The translations under genes and the position numbers were made by a program. This document shows, piece after piece, positions 16,514 through 26,058 of a stretch of DNA of 38,172 nt. The DNA is taken from NCBI GenBank assembly GCA_020721255.1, contig DYND01000013.1, positions 1 to 38,172 on the forward strand. Reading direction: 5' to 3'. A model generated the notes under the pieces. It saw only the letters and a list, made by a program, of their open reading frames with translations, had not been told where the DNA came from and searched no databases. The stretch is from Chlorobium chlorochromatii (lineage in GTDB: Bacteria; Bacteroidota; Chlorobiia; Chlorobiales; Chlorobiaceae). Position 1 is the stretch's first letter. Every line of letters starts with the position of its first letter.

Positions 16514-18709
16514 ACAAAAGCATTCATTCTTATCGCGGCTTTGCTCTTTTGTGCTATTACGGTACAAAGTGAGCCTGTTAAAGAGAAAAAAAAGCCACTC
16601 AGTTACGTCAGTGATGTCCGTTTTTCTGGCAATAAAGCAATCAGTGCCGATGAACTCCGTCTTATCATCGGCACAACCAAGCAAAGCTCTTTTCTTGGAC
16701 TTGGTCTTTTTGGTGGTGTTCATAAACCGTTCAGCAGCGAAGAGTTTGCCAGAGATATTGCGCTGATAAAGAAGCTCTACACCTATAAAGGCTATTTTGG
16801 AACTGAGGTTGACACCGTGATTAGCCGCCGAAACAGTGGTAAAACAGTCAACATCAACATTCGCATTCATGAAAATGCACCATCACGAATTGACTCACTC
16901 ACTTATCGTGGATTAGAAAAAATCCCTGACGACTTGAGTAAAAAATATTTCAGCAAACAATTGCTGAAACGCAATGATATTTTTTCGGTTGAAAAGCTGA
17001 TCGAAGAGCGGGATCGGTCGATCTCATTTTTCAAAGAGAATGGATTCGCATTTTTCCATGAAGACAGCATCCGCATTAAGGTAGATACGGTTGGCACACA
17101 TGCTGGCATACACTTCAATATGCAGTTGCCTGCACGATTAACTTATGGACCCGTCCGGGTGGTTGTTCAGCAACGTGAAAAAACGAACAGCACGAAACCT
17201 CTACGAAAAAAAATATTCAGTAAAGAGAAAATCAGTGGCGAAATTATTGGCAAGCAAAAAATTTCCACAAAGCTTATCACCTCCTCAATTGCATTTCGAC
17301 CAGGCAATGTTACCCAACAGAGCCTTGAGCAGCGCACGTTGCAAAATTTTGGAGCAACAAATATTTTTTCATCAATGAATATTGCCAGCGACTCCGTGCG
17401 TGCTGGTGAAGTTTACACCACCATCAATCTTGAAACGGCGCCAAAACATCAAATAGAGCCAAAAATTGTGCTTGATAATCGTTATGGCCCGCTATTTTTA
17501 GGAACATCGTTTGCTTATGAAAACAAGAATTTATTCGGCGCTGGTGAACAATTTCGTACTGCAACTGAATATGGAAGGCAACTCAGTTCAGACAATAGAG
17601 CACTTGCCCATCTGAGTTATTCCCAATATGAGACTATCATTCCTTATGAATTCAATATCAAAAGCAGCCTTATTTTACCCACGGTAAAAAAAGCCGGCAA
17701 CGCCTATACTGTGACGGCTGAATATTCAGAAACAAAACAACCTGTACTGCTGAGTAGCCGAAGTGGTCTTATTCGAACAACATACAGTGCTCGCCTGAAC
17801 CCATCCACACGTATAAATTTTGATTTTTTTGAGTTGGAATGGGTCAGTAAAGATTCGCTCAACGGCTTTAAGCAGCTTTTTAAAACTGATCTTGCCGACA
17901 ATATTGGCATCAATCCTGCCAATGAGGTGGCGGTCAATACCGCGATTGACAGCTTGATGAGTACCCATATCAATCAAAGCTTTCGCCTTCGCCTTAACGC
18001 AACAAACCGACATCGTGCGCTGCCAGAACGCGCTATCTGGAATCTTGATATGCTTCTCGAAGAGTCGGGCAGTCTTGCTTCGCTGATTGATACCTATCTC
18101 GACACAAAGCCATCTCCAGGATTTACAGAGAATGATCCTCAAATTTTTGGTACAACCTATTCGCAATATCTCAAGGTCGAAACCGGTTTAAGTTATGAAA
18201 AGATTGTTTCGCCGCATAGCCAGCTTGCCGCCAAAGGTCGCATCGGGTGGATGAAGCCCTATGGAAAAGCGGAGTCAACGCCTGAAGAACGACGGTTTTA
18301 TGCCGGCGGTTCAAACAGTATGAGAGGATGGTTGTTTAATACTTTAGGACCAGGGAACAGCCAAAGTAAAGCTGCCTCAAATTTTGGTGCAGATATCAAG
18401 CTGGAACTTAATATGGAGTACCGACTGAAGTTTTTCAAACTCTTCAATCAACCATCAGGAGTAACCTTTTTTACAGATGTTGGTAATATCTGGGATAGAA
18501 CAGGACAATACGCATTAACCATGAATTCCCTGACAAAAGATTTTGCGCTCGATTCAGGTGTAGGGCTACGCATTGGATCACCGATAGGCCCATTCCGTTT
18601 TGACTTTGCTTATAAACTTCGCGATCCAGCAGAAGAGCATCCATGGCAATTCTCCACATGGGACATACGCAACGTCACCTTCAATTTTGGAATTGGTGAA
18701 GCTTTTTAA
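16511..18709 (+). CDS. BamA/TamA-family outer membrane barrel protein (Omp85, surface antigen D15)
   Basis: A 732-residue Omp85 protein inserted in the outer membrane, acting in outer-membrane protein assembly or export. An N-terminal signal peptide (about 1-20, cleavage near VQS/EP) is followed by POTRA-like repeats (VSDVRFSGNKAISADELRLII; SRIDSLTYRGLEKIPDDL) and a C-terminal 16-strand-type barrel. GGSNSMRGWLFNTLGPG matches the conserved loop-6 RG[F/Y/W] motif; its form is closer to TamA/TamL proteins than to classical BamA. The start is TTG at 16511, well placed 6 bases after GGGGAG (16499-16504); the nearby ATG at 16507 is out of frame and opens only 21 codons. No tamB is adjacent. Confidence 0.9.
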   Translation: MTKAFILIAALLFCAITVQSEPVKEKKKPLSYVSDVRFSGNKAISADELRLIIGTTKQSSFLGLGLFGGVHKPFSSEEFARDIALIKKLYTYKGYFGTEVDTVISRRNSGKTVNINIRIHENAPSRIDSLTYRGLEKIPDDLSKKYFSKQLLKRNDIFSVEKLIEERDRSISFFKENGFAFFHEDSIRIKVDTVGTHAGIHFNMQLPARLTYGPVRVVVQQREKTNSTKPLRKKIFSKEKISGEIIGKQKISTKLITSSIAFRPGNVTQQSLEQRTLQNFGATNIFSSMNIASDSVRAGEVYTTINLETAPKHQIEPKIVLDNRYGPLFLGTSFAYENKNLFGAGEQFRTATEYGRQLSSDNRALAHLSYSQYETIIPYEFNIKSSLILPTVKKAGNAYTVTAEYSETKQPVLLSSRSGLIRTTYSARLNPSTRINFDFFELEWVSKDSLNGFKQLFKTDLADNIGINPANEVAVNTAIDSLMSTHINQSFRLRLNATNRHRALPERAIWNLDMLLEESGSLASLIDTYLDTKPSPGFTENDPQIFGTTYSQYLKVETGLSYEKIVSPHSQLAAKGRIGWMKPYGKAESTPEERRFYAGGSNSMRGWLFNTLGPGNSQSKAASNFGADIKLELNMEYRLKFFKLFNQPSGVTFFTDVGNIWDRTGQYALTMNSLTKDFALDSGVGLRIGSPIGPFRFDFAYKLRDPAEEHPWQFSTWDIRNVTFNFGIGEAF

Positions 18710-18753
18710 TTATTTGTTGATAGAATTTTTTACCACATCAAGCACATAAAACC

Positions 18754-19419
18754 ATGCCGGCACGATCAACACTTCTTGCACCATCAATTCTTTCTGCAGA
18801 TTTCACCCGCCTTAAAGAGTCAATCGATCTTGCAACACAAGCTGGTGCTGACTGGATGCACTGCGATATCATGGATGGTAATTTTGTACCTAATATCACG
18901 TTTGGGCCATTCATTGTACAAGCTATTGCCGCATGTACGTCGATGGTGATCGACACGCATTTGATGATTGCCGATCCTGACCGTTACATTGAGGATTTCG
19001 TTAAAGCTGGATCACACCAGATTACTGTGCATCAGGAAGCCTGCCCGCATCTGCACCGCACCATTCAGTTTATTAAAAGTCTCGGTGTTAAAGCAGGGGT
19101 GTCAATTAATCCCGGAACACCCGTATCAACGCTCGAATCGGTGCTGCAGGATCTTGATCTTGTACTGCTGATGTCAGTGAATCCGGGTTTTGGCGGGCAG
19201 AAGTTTATCCCCTCTGCTGTTGGTAAAATTGCACAACTGAATGAGATGCGTTTGCAAGAAAACCCCGGAATGGTGATTGCTGTGGACGGTGGAATAACCG
19301 AGGAGAATGCGCAGATGGTTGTATCGGCTGGAGCTGATGCTCTGATTGCAGGAACTGCGTTCTTTAAATCGGCAGATCCAGCCGGTACGGCAGCAAAAAT
19401 ACGTGCTATGACCAGGTAA
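18754..19419 (+). CDS. rpe: Ribulose-phosphate 3-epimerase
   Basis: Rpe interconverts ribulose 5-phosphate and xylulose 5-phosphate in the pentose phosphate pathway. The 221-residue TIM barrel shows [32 protein letters not shown] (metal-binding His and Asp), [42 protein letters not shown], and the phosphate-binding VDGGITEEN and [13 protein letters not shown]. Its last 14 bases overlap the 3' end of trpC, which is on the opposite strand. It follows the barrel gene by 44 bases. Confidence 0.97.
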   Translation: MPARSTLLAPSILSADFTRLKESIDLATQAGADWMHCDIMDGNFVPNITFGPFIVQAIAACTSMVIDTHLMIADPDRYIEDFVKAGSHQITVHQEACPHLHRTIQFIKSLGVKAGVSINPGTPVSTLESVLQDLDLVLLMSVNPGFGGQKFIPSAVGKIAQLNEMRLQENPGMVIAVDGGITEENAQMVVSAGADALIAGTAFFKSADPAGTAAKIRAMTR

Positions 19420-20176
19420 GTTTGCGAAGTTCGGGGCTGGTATGCAGCCCCTCTCCTATTAAGACAGCATCAAACTGTGCCTGATTGATCAGTGAAATAT
19501 CAGCAGTGGTTTTCATACCACTTTCAGCAATAGCAATAATGTCAGACGGAATATGCGGACGAAGTGCCGCGGAAGCGTGAAGGTCAACAGAAAAATCTTT
19601 CAAGTTACGATTATTCACCCCAATAATCGTAGCACCTTGTTCAAGCGCAATATCAAGTTCCTTGCGGTCATGCACCTCCACCAGCGCGTGTAAACCAAGA
19701 GCAGCGGCAATGTGCAGATAATCGCCAAGCTGCACAGCATCAAGCGCTGCGACAATCAGCAACAACGCATCAGCACCAATCAAGCGAGTCTCAAAGATTT
19801 GAGCCTCATCAATAATAAACTCTTTGCGCAATACTGGTAAAGGAAATGAGCGACGAACCTGTTGCAGATACTCGTTGGAACCCTGAAAAAAGAGGCGATC
19901 TGTCAACACAGAAAAAGCTGAGGCACCAAGCTTCAAATAACGCTGCGCCATCACAATGGGATCAAAATCCTGAACAATGAGACCACGTGATGGCGACGCT
20001 TTTTTAATTTCAGCAATAAGCTTTATCCCTTGATTCCCGCGCGTGATTGCTCGACGGAAATCACGAATAGCATCGAGAGAATGTGCTTGATCTTGATAAT
20101 GTTGAGCAGGCTTCTCTTTTTGCAGTTGCGAGACTTCCCGCTTTTTCTCGTCTAAAATTTTATCGAGATAGGTCAT
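19406..20176 (-). CDS. trpC: Indole-3-glycerol-phosphate synthase
   Basis: TrpC catalyses ring closure of CdRP to indole-3-glycerol phosphate in tryptophan synthesis. The 256-residue monofunctional protein starts [14 protein letters not shown], and shows [15 protein letters not shown] with the catalytic lysines, [68 protein letters not shown] and DAVLIGEGL. It starts 9 bases after the carB N-terminal gene and is probably co-transcribed with it. The 3' end overlaps rpe by 14 bases tail to tail. Confidence 0.97.
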   Translation of the reverse strand: MTYLDKILDEKKREVSQLQKEKPAQHYQDQAHSLDAIRDFRRAITRGNQGIKLIAEIKKASPSRGLIVQDFDPIVMAQRYLKLGASAFSVLTDRLFFQGSNEYLQQVRRSFPLPVLRKEFIIDEAQIFETRLIGADALLLIVAALDAVQLGDYLHIAAALGLHALVEVHDRKELDIALEQGATIIGVNNRNLKDFSVDLHASAALRPHIPSDIIAIAESGMKTTADISLINQAQFDAVLIGEGLHTSPELRKLTWS

Positions 20177-20185
20177 AGTAGCAAA

Positions 20186-21664
20186 TCAATCAGCAGCGGC
20201 CATTTCGCGCAGCTCTGCTTCAAGTTCAATAATCTGCAAGATATTATCGAGGAACCACGGATCAATGCCCGTTGCCTGATGCACCTCATCAATGGTTGCG
20301 CCTGCCTGGAAAGCATAGCGGAGATAGAACAATCTGTCAGCTTTCGGAATCTTGATTTTTTCAAGAATATCCTCTTTGGCAAACTTTTTCTGCTGTTGGG
20401 TCATATCAAGCACATTCATAATGTCTTTTCCATCAGCCCCCAAGCCAGCTCGCCCGATTTCAAGCCCACGCAGTGACTTCTGGAGCGCTTCACGGAAATT
20501 TCTGCCAAAAGCCATCACTTCGCCGACGGACTTCATCTGCACTCCAAGACGTGCATCAACATTTTTGAACTTTTCAAAATCCCAGCGAGGAATTTTTACT
20601 ACGCAATAGTCAATGGTTGGTTCAAAACTTGCTGGCGTCGTTTTGGTAATATCATTGAGAATCTCATCAAGCGTGTAACCAACCGCAAGTTTTGCAGCTA
20701 CCTTGGCGATAGGGAAACCGGTTGCTTTAGAGGCTAACGCTGAACTGCGCGATACGCGAGGATTCATCTCGATCACCACAATACGCCCATTAGCGGGATT
20801 AATGGCAAACTGAATATTGCTGCCACCTGTCTCAACACCAATCTCGCGAATAATTCTAATAGAGGCGTCGCGAAGCTCCTGATACTGGCGATCAGTCAAC
20901 GTCTGAGCTGGCGCAACGGTAATGCTGTCGCCGGTATGCACGCCCATGGGATCAACATTCTCAATCGAGCAGACAATAATAACGTTGTCCGCCAAATCGC
21001 GAATAACTTCAAGTTCGTACTCTTTCCAGCCAATCAGGCACTCCTCAACCAGCACTTCGCTGATAGGACTCTCCGAAAGTCCATGGCGGACAGCATCATA
21101 ATAATCGGCTTTCGTTTGCGCAAACCCGCCACCGGTACCACCAAGCGTAAAAGATGGACGAATAACCATTGGTAAACCAATCTCTTCGAGCGCCTCTTTG
21201 GCCTCTTTTTCATTGCGAACAAAAAAACCTTTTGCCATTTCAAGACCGATTTTTTTCATCGCATCACTGAAAAACTCACGGTTTTCTGCTTTCCTGATAG
21301 AACGAAGTTTAGCGCCAATCAGCTCAACGCCGTTGCGTTCAAGAATACCTGATTCAGCAAGACTGACCGCAATATTGAGTGCCGTCTGACCACCCATGGT
21401 TGGCAGGAGTGCATCAGGCTTCTCTCGTTCGATAATTTTTTGCACATACTCTGGAGTTATCGGCTCGATATAGGTTGCATCAGCAAACTCAATATCGGTC
21501 ATAATGGTCGCGGGATTGCTGTTCACCAGCACCACACGATAACCATCCTCCTTGAGTGCGCGGCACGCCTGAGTGCCGGAATAATCAAATTCACAGGCTT
21601 GACCGATAACAATAGGACCGGCTCCAATCACTAAAATCGACTTGATATCTTCCCGTTTTGGCAC
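20186..21664 (-). CDS. carB: Carbamoyl-phosphate synthase large subunit, N-terminal half (split CarB)
   Basis: This 492-residue protein covers only the N-terminal half of the usual roughly 1070-residue CarB: the carboxyphosphate-forming ATP-grasp domain plus part of the oligomerisation domain. Visible signatures are [83 protein letters not shown] and [22 protein letters not shown]. It ends after [11 protein letters not shown] with a clean TGA, and the next gene starts 9 bases later, so the end looks natural. Split CarB is known in some archaea and bacteria. The C-terminal half and carA are not in the window. The start is GTG at 21664. Confidence 0.95.
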   Translation of the reverse strand: MPKREDIKSILVIGAGPIVIGQACEFDYSGTQACRALKEDGYRVVLVNSNPATIMTDIEFADATYIEPITPEYVQKIIEREKPDALLPTMGGQTALNIAVSLAESGILERNGVELIGAKLRSIRKAENREFFSDAMKKIGLEMAKGFFVRNEKEAKEALEEIGLPMVIRPSFTLGGTGGGFAQTKADYYDAVRHGLSESPISEVLVEECLIGWKEYELEVIRDLADNVIIVCSIENVDPMGVHTGDSITVAPAQTLTDRQYQELRDASIRIIREIGVETGGSNIQFAINPANGRIVVIEMNPRVSRSSALASKATGFPIAKVAAKLAVGYTLDEILNDITKTTPASFEPTIDYCVVKIPRWDFEKFKNVDARLGVQMKSVGEVMAFGRNFREALQKSLRGLEIGRAGLGADGKDIMNVLDMTQQQKKFAKEDILEKIKIPKADRLFYLRYAFQAGATIDEVHQATGIDPWFLDNILQIIELEAELREMAAAD

Positions 21665-21755
21665 GTTATTTCCGGGTTTAATACTTGGTGAGCTTCAAAA
21701 AAAAGTAATGTACAAAATAATATAAAGAGTTTGGCTGCGCTTCCGTGAGAGCCTG

Positions 21756-22187
21756 TTACTCCAAAACACGAATCGCCTCCTGATGAAAACCGCCGGAGTG
21801 GCGGCGCAACCATGCCGTCACCTCTTTTGGACGCCCATTCATCAGCGAAATAATCAGCATAGTGTGCCCGGCAAGCGCAAAATCAACATCGTGCAAAGAA
21901 GGAATGGCTGGCGTGTTGATGTGCGAATGGTAAGAACCAACAATGGCATAACCATGCGCATTGGCTTCACGCTCAACATCAAGATACTCCTGATGCGCAA
22001 TTTCAAAGCCCTGCTCACGCCCAAAATAGAGACAGTTTCGGCATGGAGCAATTTCATGCACAATGTTTTCGATATTGCCGCGATGATCACTGTTGACTTC
22101 ACCAACAAGCAAGCCACAGCACTCATACGGCAATTCGTGGAACGCCTGTTCCTGAATAATCTCAAATTTACGTCTTGGTAGTTTCAT
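21756..22187 (-). CDS. JAMM/MPN+ (Mov34/PAD-1) metallopeptidase
   Basis: A stand-alone 143-residue JAMM-fold protein. All zinc and catalytic residues are visible: E22 in YECCGLLVG, H87 and H89 in SYHSHINTP, and S97 and D100 in PSLHDVD, with the exact H-x-H-x7-S-x2-D spacing. Bacterial members of this type cleave ubiquitin-like sulfur carriers or their adducts (Mec/CysO in mycobacteria is the studied example); the substrate here is unknown. It begins one base after the purD stop, so it is almost surely translated with purD. No sulfur-carrier or E1-like gene is in the window. Confidence 0.88.
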   Translation of the reverse strand: MKLPRRKFEIIQEQAFHELPYECCGLLVGEVNSDHRGNIENIVHEIAPCRNCLYFGREQGFEIAHQEYLDVEREANAHGYAIVGSYHSHINTPAIPSLHDVDFALAGHTMLIISLMNGRPKEVTAWLRRHSGGFHQEAIRVLE

Positions 22188-22188
22188 A

Positions 22189-23469
22189 TCACACTCCTTT
22201 TGCCCCTATATCTGAGCGATAATATGCGCCATCAAAGGTGATTTTTGTCACCATATTATATGCTCGTTTAATACTCTCGGGAAGTGTTGAACCAAGAGCT
22301 GTCACCGAAAGCACTCTTCCACCTGCCGTCACCAATTTCCCAGACTCATACGTCGTTCCTGCATGAAAAAGCAAGCAATCATGCATTGTTGCAGCATCAT
22401 CGGCAAGAGTGATAGGCTTGCCGATTGCATAGGCGTCGGGATATCCGTCGGAAGCAAGAACAACGGTCGTCGCTGATTTTTTGTGCATCTCAAATGGCAC
22501 GTTATCCAGCGTTCCTTCGACGCTTGCCTGAAGTGCAACCACAAAATCACTTTTCAAGAGAGGAAGCACCACCTGCGTTTCAGGATCGCCCAGGCGCGCA
22601 TTATACTCCACAACGGAGGGCTCACCATGGTCAATCATCAATCCAACATAGAGAAATCCTGTATATGGAGAACCCTCGGCAGCCATTCCTTGCAAGGTTG
22701 GACGGATAATGCGCTCTTCAACCTTGCGCATTACCTCTGCGGTTACAATTGGAGCTGGAGCATAGGCGCCCATGCCACCGGTATTTTTACCGGTATCGCT
22801 GTCACCAATGCGTTTATGATCCTGAGCTGGGGAGAACAATCGATATTGTGAGCCATCCGTCAACACAAAAACACTTGCTTCCTGACCCTGTAAAAACTCT
22901 TCAATCACCACTTCATTGCCAGCATCACCAAAAATACGATTCTCAAAAATCTCGCTAATTGCTTTAAGAGCTTCGTCCTGATCAAGAGCGATAAAAACAC
23001 CTTTCCCTGCACACAAGCCACTCGCCTTGATCACCACCGGATACGACTGCTGCAATAACACAAGATACTGCTTTGCTGCTGCTGCATCGCAAAACACTTG
23101 ATATGCTGCTGTAGGAATACCGTGGCGCTGCATGAACTCTTTGGAAAAAACTTTGCTTGACTCAAGCTGAGCTGCAACTTGTGTTGGACCAACAATTTTT
23201 TGCCCGGCTCTGCGAAAAAGATCGACAATACCCAGTTCAAGCGGTTGTTCAGAACCGACAACCGTCAGCTCAACAGAATTATCTTCTGCATAGTGAAGAA
23301 GGTCATCCAGTGCTGTAGCTTTGAATGGTACGTTATGAACCTTGCCCCCCATCATCGCGGTTCCACCGTTACCCGGCGCAACAAAAACAGCAGTTACCTG
23401 CTCACTTTTTGCAACTGACCATGCGAGCGCGTGTTCACGGGCGCCGCTTCCTATTATCAAAACATTCAT
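22189..23469 (-). CDS. purD: Phosphoribosylamine--glycine ligase (GAR synthetase)
   Basis: PurD joins phosphoribosylamine and glycine in the second step of purine synthesis. The 426-residue ATP-grasp protein begins NVLIIGSGAREHALAWSV and shows VAPGNGGTA, VGSEQPLELGIVDLF, the ATP-binding PVVIKASGLCAGKGV, VIEEFLQGQEASVFVLTDG, QDHKRIGDSDTGKNTGGMG, YVGLMIDHG and VVEYNARLGDPETQVVLP. The length is normal. It lies upstream of the JAMM gene with a one-base gap and starts a minus-strand unit facing the acyltransferase-lpxK genes. Confidence 0.97.
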   Translation of the reverse strand: MNVLIIGSGAREHALAWSVAKSEQVTAVFVAPGNGGTAMMGGKVHNVPFKATALDDLLHYAEDNSVELTVVGSEQPLELGIVDLFRRAGQKIVGPTQVAAQLESSKVFSKEFMQRHGIPTAAYQVFCDAAAAKQYLVLLQQSYPVVIKASGLCAGKGVFIALDQDEALKAISEIFENRIFGDAGNEVVIEEFLQGQEASVFVLTDGSQYRLFSPAQDHKRIGDSDTGKNTGGMGAYAPAPIVTAEVMRKVEERIIRPTLQGMAAEGSPYTGFLYVGLMIDHGEPSVVEYNARLGDPETQVVLPLLKSDFVVALQASVEGTLDNVPFEMHKKSATTVVLASDGYPDAYAIGKPITLADDAATMHDCLLFHAGTTYESGKLVTAGGRVLSVTALGSTLPESIKRAYNMVTKITFDGAYYRSDIGAKGV

Positions 23470-23654
23470 GGCTTATAATCGTGGGATTGAGACTTTTTCA
23501 GCGTGTGGTTTATCATTGTGGTTTATTACATTGCTTGCGTGACTCATCAGATAACAATAACCTCTGGAGATAATGCAGGAAGCGTAAAATAAACAATTAA
23601 TAAATTTATTTCTTCGCTCTCTATTTTTCTGATTGTCAAATATTGTTGATTGCG

Positions 23655-24272
23655 ATGCCACTTTCACCGCTGATTTCTCGTCATATTCTGCCGGTAGCGT
23701 TGAAGCTGCTCTATGCAAGCCTTCGGATTTCGGTAAAGCAACCAATTTCGGCAATACCTTTACTGGGTAAGGGCACAATTTTTGCTTTCTGGCATGGCAA
23801 AATGGTGGTTGGATGGTTGCTGGCACGCAAACTTTTTCCCTCAAAAAAGATTTCAGCCGTTGTCAGTATGTCGGAAGATGGTCGTCTTCTTGCCGATGCG
23901 CTTGAGCGATGCGGTCTGGCATTAATTCGTGGTTCAAGCTCAAAAGGTGGAGAGATGGTTAAAATGGCAATGCAAGATGTTTTGGAGCAGAAGGGTATTA
24001 TAGCTTTAACTCCAGACGGACCACGTGGGCCAATCTATCAATTCAAATACGGCACGTTACGGCTTGCCTCCGAAAAACGCTATCCCATTATTTTTGCTGA
24101 GATAAACTATGCAAAAACATGGAGGCTCTGCAGTTGGGACAGATTTGAAATTCCGAAACCATTCAGCAAAGCGACTGTTACGCTGCATCGCATAGATCTG
24201 CCAATATTTCATACGGATGGCGAACTTCACCAATACACAACCACCATTTCAGAACGATTCAGCCATGCGTAG
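23655..24272 (+). CDS. Lysophospholipid acyltransferase-like protein (DUF374)
   Basis: A DUF374-type acyltransferase of 205 residues, probably in envelope lipid or lipid A synthesis. The motifs are FWHGKMVVGWLLAR (acyltransferase His), SMSEDGRLLADALERCG, IRGSSSKGGEMV, ALTPDGPRGPIYQFKYG and LASEKRYPII. An in-frame TTG pair at 23643-23648 could extend it, but ATG 23655 is preferred. Its last bases overlap the preferred lpxK start (ATG 24265; stop at 24270-24272), suggesting coupled translation and a shared role in lipid A assembly. Confidence 0.87.
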   Translation: MPLSPLISRHILPVALKLLYASLRISVKQPISAIPLLGKGTIFAFWHGKMVVGWLLARKLFPSKKISAVVSMSEDGRLLADALERCGLALIRGSSSKGGEMVKMAMQDVLEQKGIIALTPDGPRGPIYQFKYGTLRLASEKRYPIIFAEINYAKTWRLCSWDRFEIPKPFSKATVTLHRIDLPIFHTDGELHQYTTTISERFSHA

Positions 24273-25338
24273 TCAGTTTTCAATACTTCTTCGCCCGTTT
24301 GGATTACTTTATCAGGCAATTGTTGAAACGCGAAATACCTTGTTTGATTGGCGGATGTTCCGCATTTGGCGTTCGCCCATTCCTGTTGTTGCTATCGGAA
24401 ATCTTTCAGCCGGTGGCACGGGAAAAACTCCATTTGTTGACTGGGTGGTGAAGTACTATCTCTCAATCGGATGTAAACCAGCAATTATTTCAAGAGGATA
24501 TCGGCGCGAGTCAAAAGGCGTCAAGCTGGTTTCCGACGGGCATAAAGTGTTGCTGAGCAGTAAAGATGCGGGTGATGAAACCGCCATGCTCGCCTGGAAC
24601 AATCCTGATGCAATTGTCGTTGTGGCTGAAAAGCGTAAACAAGCTGCGTCATTTATTACAAAACACTTTGGTCAGCGTTTGCCGTCCGTCATCATTCTGG
24701 ATGATGCTTTTCAGCATCGGCAAATCTATCGTTCTCTCAATATTGCCATCATCAATGCGACTGAACCATTTTTTGATGCCAAAATGCTGCCCGAAGGGCG
24801 ACTGCGCGAACCATTGAAAAACATCACTCGTGCGGACCTCATTGTGCTCAATAAAATAACTGACAAAGAGAGTGCCGAACCAATCATCAATGAGTTGGAA
24901 AAAACGGGACGTCCTGTTGTGCAGTCACGGGTAAAAATTGGCGAGTTAGTCTGCTTTTCAGGCGAATTCAACTCCTCTGAAGACGCATTGCTTGAAACAT
25001 CACCCATGCTCGCTTTCGCGGGAATTGCCTCTCCAGAAAGCTTTGTCGAGAGCTTGCGGAACGAAGGAGTCAACGTTGTGGCTCACCGCTTTCTCAAAGA
25101 TCATGAGCCATACACTGCAAAAAAGCTGCACGCCATACGGCGGGAGGCAGATGAAAAAGGGCTAAGCCTTGTGACAACGGAAAAAGACTATTTCCGTATG
25201 CTCGGCAGCCCTGAACTTATCCGCATTATTACAGCGCGACCATGCTATTATTTGAGAATCGCACCCGATATTATCGCCGGTGAAACTCTCTTGAAAACGA
25301 TGTTGCGTGATGTGGTCGGCAAACAGGTGAAGAGCTAA
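24265..25338 (+). CDS. lpxK: Tetraacyldisaccharide 4'-kinase
   Basis: LpxK phosphorylates the 4' position of the lipid A disaccharide at the inner membrane. The 357-residue protein shows an N-terminal amphipathic/hydrophobic segment (FSILLRPFGLLYQAIV), the P-loop region VAIGNLSAGGTGKTPFVDW, ISRGYRRESKG, GDETAMLAWN, ILDDAFQHRQIYRSLNIAII, LLPEGRLREPL and FRFLKDHEPY-like sequence, then the TTEKDYFRM motif. The frame is open to an earlier ATG at 24217, but that would overlap the upstream gene by 56 bases; ATG 24265 matches the family N-terminus. Its presence implies a lipid A-containing outer membrane. Confidence 0.96.
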   Translation: MRSQFSILLRPFGLLYQAIVETRNTLFDWRMFRIWRSPIPVVAIGNLSAGGTGKTPFVDWVVKYYLSIGCKPAIISRGYRRESKGVKLVSDGHKVLLSSKDAGDETAMLAWNNPDAIVVVAEKRKQAASFITKHFGQRLPSVIILDDAFQHRQIYRSLNIAIINATEPFFDAKMLPEGRLREPLKNITRADLIVLNKITDKESAEPIINELEKTGRPVVQSRVKIGELVCFSGEFNSSEDALLETSPMLAFAGIASPESFVESLRNEGVNVVAHRFLKDHEPYTAKKLHAIRREADEKGLSLVTTEKDYFRMLGSPELIRIITARPCYYLRIAPDIIAGETLLKTMLRDVVGKQVKS

Positions 25339-25351
25339 ACGACAGATGCAG

Positions 25352-25894
25352 CTACTCCTTTACGATTTTTGAAATTGCCTTAAAGCGATCGCCCTCTGCC
25401 ACGCGTAACAACTCAAACAACGCCATCTCTGTGCTGGTCAAAAATGCACCAGCCTTCTCAATGCAGCGAATACCCAACTGCTTATTTGTCTCCGTCCGTG
25501 ACGACACCGCATCGGTTACCAAATGCACACCATAGCCGAATTCAAGCAGATCAACTGACGTCTGATAAACACAAACGTGTGTCTCAATTCCCGCCACCAG
25601 AATATCGTTACGATTAAATGAACGGAGCTGTTTCATAAACTCGGGAGTGCCGCAACAACTGAATGTTTTTTTCTCCACAGGAATATTGCCCGGCAAAAGC
25701 TCCATCAACGACTCTTGGGTATGACCAAGCCCTTTCGGATACTGCTCAGTCACTAAAATCGGCACATCAAGAATGGTTGAGGCTCTCAGTAATTTAGAGA
25801 TATTTGCAACGAGTGTTTCAGGCTGAAAAACACTCTGTGCCAGCTTACCCTGCACATCAACAAGCAGGAGTAACGTTTCTGCGGGAGTAATCAT
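25352..25894 (-). CDS. Isochorismatase-fold cysteine hydrolase (YcaC/nicotinamidase-related)
   Basis: A 180-residue cysteine hydrolase of the isochorismatase superfamily. The catalytic triad is visible: D13 (LLLVDVQGKLA), a lysine at about 76 (KKTFSCCG) and C108 (GIETHVCVYQTSVDLLE), preceded by the usual cis-peptide region. The C-terminal SSRTETNKQLGIRCIEKAGAFLTSTEMALFELL resembles YcaC-like proteins. The substrate is unknown; these enzymes vary widely. It ends convergently with lpxK across a 13-base gap. A perfect TATAAT lies on the minus strand in the 164-base upstream gap, but without a good -35. Confidence 0.9.
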   Translation of the reverse strand: MITPAETLLLLVDVQGKLAQSVFQPETLVANISKLLRASTILDVPILVTEQYPKGLGHTQESLMELLPGNIPVEKKTFSCCGTPEFMKQLRSFNRNDILVAGIETHVCVYQTSVDLLEFGYGVHLVTDAVSSRTETNKQLGIRCIEKAGAFLTSTEMALFELLRVAEGDRFKAISKIVKE

Positions 25895-26058
25895 AATTGT
25901 TTATGGAATGGAACTGAAGAAGCTTATTGGTACTGATGCGAGACTCTGTTAAATTTATCGCATGATTATAATAATAATTCGCCGTTTACGAGTATGCTTA
26001 TAAACAAAAAGCATCGAAAGAAAACAGTGACACAAACGAACAAAAAACGCCACAACCA

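Noticed and set aside
20177-20185. carB truncated by a frameshift or degraded as a pseudogene
   Set aside because: No CarB C-terminal sequence is found in any frame after the stop; trpC begins 9 bases later. Split CarB is a known natural arrangement.
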